A stretch of DNA of 8,893 bases from an uncultured Pseudomonadota bacterium. Lineage in GTDB: Bacteria; Pseudomonadota; Gammaproteobacteria; Steroidobacterales; Steroidobacteraceae. The position numbers and the translations under genes were made by a program. Every line of letters starts with the position of its first letter. Positions within the stretch are counted from its first letter, which is position 1. Under the pieces are notes generated by a model that did no database searches, was not told the DNA's origin, and worked only from the letters and a program-made list of their open reading frames with translations. Of the stretch, positions 6,377-8,893 are shown in pieces. The stretch covers positions 1 through 8,893 of the forward strand of contig CAIVYV010000202.1 in assembly GCA_903910215.1 (NCBI GenBank), given 5' to 3'.

Positions 6377-7566
6377 CCGGGCAGCGCCACATCGACCCAG
6401 ACGAGCCGATGATCTGAGCTCATTGCCGGATCGGTCTCTTCCGTCGGCCACGCTACGCCCGATGCACATACTGTCATGTCGGCGTATGGCAGTACGTAGT
6501 CGACACGTAGGTTGCCCACGGATCCTGCTCGATCATCGAAGTCGCCCGTGTCGAAAGCGGGGTCACCACGATGCGTGAGATTCGGTCCGCCCTGACGTTG
6601 TGCGGCTACTGAGCCACCCTCGCTACGCGGGGTGAGCGAGCCGCGTGCCACGTCGCGATGCACGCGCGGGTGGTCAAGCAATTGTGCAATGGCGCCCGGA
6701 ACACTGCCGCCATCGAGCGGATCGGCATTGAGGTCACCTACGATAACGAACCATGCGGCGCTCGCTAGACCGCCGCGGCGGCCTTGATCGTCGATCAAAT
6801 ACGTAGCCTTTGATCCGCCACTCACGTAATCGGCCCACAATCGAATTTCATCGTGATTGCGACGGCCGTTGCGATCTTCCGGGCCATCGAAACCGGGCGG
6901 CGTCGGGTGACTCGCGAGTAGATGCAATTCAAACGGCGAAGTTTGCGATTCCGCTCCCGGCGTTTCGGGCAAGCGAATGACGACATCCCAATGGCTCTTC
7001 GAAGAGAGCGGCAAGACGGCGAGCGCCTCGGGCGAATACCACTGCGGTGGGATCAGGTTGTTCGGCATATCGCGCCACAGAAAGTGTCGGAACGTGCGCG
7101 ATGATTTGGTGTCGATAGCCCAGCGCGAGAGCACGAGCATGCCGTACTGACCGGGGAAGCGACCAAAGCCGAGGGCATCGTTGCCACCTTCGATGCGACC
7201 GTTGCGATCGAGATCGACCCCCGACGGCATGCCTGTATTCGAGGGGGCGATGAAATGGTGGGGGTAGTGGAGTGGTTCGCCGCCCGCTTGCGGTCGATTC
7301 AGATAATTAGCGACCAAGAGCGATGGCGATTCGGGGTCGTAGTCGAATTCATTGAGTAGAACGATGTCCGGGCGAATCTGCTGCAATACGGCCGCTATGT
7401 CTTGAATTTGCTTCTGATCTCGGTCGCTCAAATTGCGGCGTAGCTCGCCTTCGCTGTCACGATACAAGCTGACGTTGTAGGTGGCGATGCGCAGCGTCGA
7501 GGCGGCGACGATCTCGGACAGCGCGCCGATGAACACACTGACAATCAAGCACGCGGAGATCCGCAC
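6343..7566 (-). CDS. Exported endonuclease/exonuclease/phosphatase (EEP) family protein
   Basis: 407 aa from a GTG start; AAAGGGG six bases upstream supports it. The N-terminus (MRISACLIVSVFIGALSEIVAAS) is a signal peptide, so the protein acts outside the cytoplasm. EEP-fold motifs in order: ATYNVSLY at 28-35 (metal-site Asn31), LLNEFDYD at 70-77 (metal Glu73), ASHPTPPG at 218-225 (His220), VGDLNADP at 276-283 (Asp278, Asn280), LRVDYVLP at 353-360 and SSDHRLVWVD at 383-392 (catalytic Asp385-His386). The family uses Mg2+ to cleave phosphodiesters or phosphomonoesters in nucleic acids, phospholipids or inositol phosphates; the substrate here is unknown. An EF-hand-like loop GVDLDRNGRIEGGND at 116-130 could bind Ca2+. 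Its 3' end overlaps the convergent acid phosphatase gene by 34 bp. It lies downstream of the TonB receptor gene on the same strand, but a strong terminator intervenes. Confidence 0.92.
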   Translation of the reverse strand: MRISACLIVSVFIGALSEIVAASTLRIATYNVSLYRDSEGELRRNLSDRDQKQIQDIAAVLQQIRPDIVLLNEFDYDPESPSLLVANYLNRPQAGGEPLHYPHHFIAPSNTGMPSGVDLDRNGRIEGGNDALGFGRFPGQYGMLVLSRWAIDTKSSRTFRHFLWRDMPNNLIPPQWYSPEALAVLPLSSKSHWDVVIRLPETPGAESQTSPFELHLLASHPTPPGFDGPEDRNGRRNHDEIRLWADYVSGGSKATYLIDDQGRRGGLASAAWFVIVGDLNADPLDGGSVPGAIAQLLDHPRVHRDVARGSLTPRSEGGSVAAQRQGGPNLTHRGDPAFDTGDFDDRAGSVGNLRVDYVLPYADMTVCASGVAWPTEETDPAMSSDHRLVWVDVALPGQGCPSVSSKP

Positions 7567-7605
7567 GTCGAGCCCCTTTGAAAACGTCCAGCTAAAAACG
7601 AGGGC
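7567..7605 (-). promoter_or_regulatory. Leader of the EEP gene between terminator and start codon
   Basis: This 39-base stretch is all that lies between the receptor terminator's U-run and the EEP GTG. It holds the ribosome-binding site and no convincing -10/-35 pair. A promoter would have to overlap the terminator hairpin, or the gene is read by leakage through it. Nothing else is recognisable here. Confidence 0.3.
7573..7579 (-). promoter_or_regulatory. Ribosome-binding site fixing the GTG start of the EEP gene
   Basis: AAAGGGG on the minus strand, 6 bases before GTG at 7566. No ATG lies nearby in frame, and the signal peptide begins directly after this GTG, so the two lines of evidence agree. 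Confidence 0.7.
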
Positions 7606-7637
7606 AAAAAAAACGGGGCACCCGAAGGTGCCCCGTT
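7606..7637 (-). terminator. Rho-independent terminator of the TonB-dependent receptor gene
   Basis: Read on the minus strand: an 11-bp perfect stem AACGGGGCACC / GGTGCCCCGTT closes a TTCG loop, then the T-run (8 T including the last stem bases). The C(UUCG)G tetraloop, perfect stem and U-run make it very strong. It begins 25 bases after the receptor stop codon. A second small perfect hairpin, TGCCA-GAGT-TGGCA (7642-7655), lies between the stop and the terminator. The U-run ends only about 39 bases before the EEP start codon. Confidence 0.95.
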
Positions 7638-7662
7638 ACTTTGCCAGAGTTGGCAGTCAGCG

Positions 7663-8893
7663 TCAGAACTTGAACTTGACGCCGACCTGCATGGCCCAGC
7701 GAGACTCACCGCGGTTGTCACGCAGCGTGAGATCGCGAAGGTCGGTCGTACGGAAGTCGTAGCGATACTTCTTCGTGGTCGGGTCGATGCCGGCGAAGCG
7801 AACCACGCCGAAGCCGCCCGGGAAGCCGACTTCCTTGATCTGGCCCCAATCCTTGTTGATCAGGTTGCCGACGTTCAGGATGTCGAGCGTGACTTCACCC
7901 TTGCCGAAGCCGAAGAGGCCAGGCAATTCCTGCGACAGACGCAGATCGACGTTGTTGACCCACGGCGAGCTGACATCATTGACGCGAGCGATACCGCCCT
8001 TGTACTGGGCGAGATCCGGGTTCGAGTCGAGGTAGCTGAAGAACGCCGATTCCATCGCAGCGCCACCGGTGAAGATGACATCGCCAGGAGCGGACGGCAC
8101 GTACAGCGGATCATCGAACGAGCGACCGTCACCGTTCATGTCGTTGGCGAACACGAAGGTGTAGGGCTTGCCCGAGCGACCTTCGTAGAACACGCCAACC
8201 GAGGACATTAGGTCTGCAATAAAGGCCTTGCGGTAGCTGATGTTCGCGGTGAAGCGATCGCGGATCGCGTAGACCGAGCGCTCGGCCACATCGGCGTTGC
8301 GATCGACACGGATGGCGTTATTCCAGTTGGACGCGGCCTGCGAGCTCGTGAGGGTGTTGACCTCAGTGGCTTCCGTGTAGGTGTAGCCCACGTTCCAGTT
8401 CCACGTTTGGCTGCGCGCACCCTGCAGGCTCAAAGTGAACTGCGTGCCTTCGCCCTTGCCGGTCGGCGCAGCGATCGTGCTGTCGACGCCGAAATCACGG
8501 TTACGCAGCGAGGTCGCCTGTGCGGCGGCACCCGTGAAGGCCGGAGCCGTGACAGTCGACCAGTAGTACGGACGACCATCCGGCGCGAAGCCAGTCGGGG
8601 CACCGAGGTTCGGCTTGATGTAGCGGATGCCTTCCTCGACTTCCGTACGAACCACTTCGGCGCTGGCGATCAGGCCGTACCACGGCAGCTCATGATCGAC
8701 GGCGAACGAGGTCTTCCATGCGGCCGGCAGCTGCAGGTCTGGATCGACGAAGTCGACGTTGCCACCCAAGCCCGGCGGCGGACGCACGCCCGGCTGGTTG
8801 TTCGGATCCGGGCTGAACGTGATGCCCTTGGAGGCCGGGCTGTTCTCGATGATCGCGCTCTGCGTGACGTTGTTGTTCGAGAACGGGTTCGAC
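7663..8893 (-). CDS. Oar-like TonB-dependent outer-membrane receptor, C-terminal part (5' end outside window)
   Basis: An open frame of 409 codons plus stop runs to the window edge (last full codon 8890-8892); the apparent start near 8787 is an internal GTG, not the true start. Full Oar-type receptors are near 1000 aa, so roughly the last 40% of the barrel is present. Evidence: the Oar signature LQLPAAWKTSFAVDHELPW followed by SAEVV (coding 8630-8745), alternating beta-strand sequence such as TQFTLSLQGARSQTWNWNVGYTYTEA, a loop NDMNGDGRSFDDPLYVP (8098-8150), the near-terminal LDILNVGNLINKDWGQI (7840-7890), and the last residues MQVGVKFKF ending in Phe, the usual BAM-targeting signal. Such proteins sit in the outer membrane and take up large or scarce substrates with TonB energy, or secrete or display surface factors (Oar of Myxococcus). 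The ligand is unknown. A strong terminator follows the stop. Confidence 0.92.
   Translation of the reverse strand, partial: SNPFSNNNVTQSAIIENSPASKGITFSPDPNNQPGVRPPPGLGGNVDFVDPDLQLPAAWKTSFAVDHELPWYGLIASAEVVRTEVEEGIRYIKPNLGAPTGFAPDGRPYYWSTVTAPAFTGAAAQATSLRNRDFGVDSTIAAPTGKGEGTQFTLSLQGARSQTWNWNVGYTYTEATEVNTLTSSQAASNWNNAIRVDRNADVAERSVYAIRDRFTANISYRKAFIADLMSSVGVFYEGRSGKPYTFVFANDMNGDGRSFDDPLYVPSAPGDVIFTGGAAMESAFFSYLDSNPDLAQYKGGIARVNDVSSPWVNNVDLRLSQELPGLFGFGKGEVTLDILNVGNLINKDWGQIKEVGFPGGFGVVRFAGIDPTTKKYRYDFRTTDLRDLTLRDNRGESRWAMQVGVKFKF

Noticed and set aside
8785..8787. Internal GTG as true start of the TonB receptor
   Set aside because: The frame stays open to the window edge with receptor-like sequence, and the product would lack plug and most of the barrel; the gene is simply cut by the window.
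1..8893. CRISPR array, tRNA gene, insertion sequence, prophage or attachment site
   Set aside because: No spaced direct repeats, no cloverleaf with CCA end, no transposase or integrase motifs and no terminal inverted repeats were seen on either strand.

Overview
The window looks like chromosomal DNA of a Gram-negative bacterium, most likely a gammaproteobacterium of the Xanthomonadales/Steroidobacter type. The grounds are moderately high GC, a proteobacterial-type 5S rRNA, Shine-Dalgarno sites before several genes, several exported proteins and an Oar-like TonB-dependent outer-membrane receptor. The taxonomic call is inference. I see no phage, transposon, CRISPR, toxin-antitoxin or defence genes. 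This is mostly housekeeping and catabolic chromosome, not an obvious new system.

Layout: the window opens inside the 3' part of a 5S rRNA gene (the end of an rRNA operon), followed by a strong hairpin terminator that also works for the gene converging on it. On the minus strand comes an exported gamma-glutamyltransferase-like Ntn hydrolase (138-2078). Divergent from it, only 20 bp away, is a two-gene plus-strand unit: a class A flavoprotein monooxygenase (2099-3289) and a membrane-anchored, stand-alone FMN/3Fe-4S glutamate-synthase-type domain protein (3322-4914). Two bases further on, convergent, is apt (adenine phosphoribosyltransferase, 4917-5456, minus). Divergent from apt across 14 bp is an exported class C (e(P4)-type) acid phosphatase (5471-6376, plus). 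Its 3' end overlaps by 34 bp a convergent exported endonuclease/exonuclease/phosphatase-family protein (6343-7566, minus). The window ends in the C-terminal part of an Oar-like TonB-dependent receptor (7663 to edge, minus), which has its own strong terminator.

How the genes may work together: the exported phosphatase could release nucleosides or bases from nucleotides outside the cytoplasm, and Apt recaptures adenine inside, so that divergent pair makes sense as purine/phosphate salvage. The exported EEP-family protein could act on phosphodiesters (nucleic acid or phospholipid) in the same compartment. The monooxygenase and glutamate-synthase-like protein form a tandem pair with a good internal ribosome-binding site, but their shared substrate cannot be told from sequence.

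The points most worth a second look are: a GGT-like enzyme that keeps the autoprocessing Thr-Thr but lacks the canonical gamma-glutamyl-binding Arg and Asp; a membrane-anchored GltS FMN domain that keeps all three Fe-S cysteines without a glutaminase domain; a chain of alternating-strand genes with almost no intergenic DNA, so that promoters and 3' ends must lie inside neighbours; and a roughly eight-fold excess of the palindrome CGATCG across the window.
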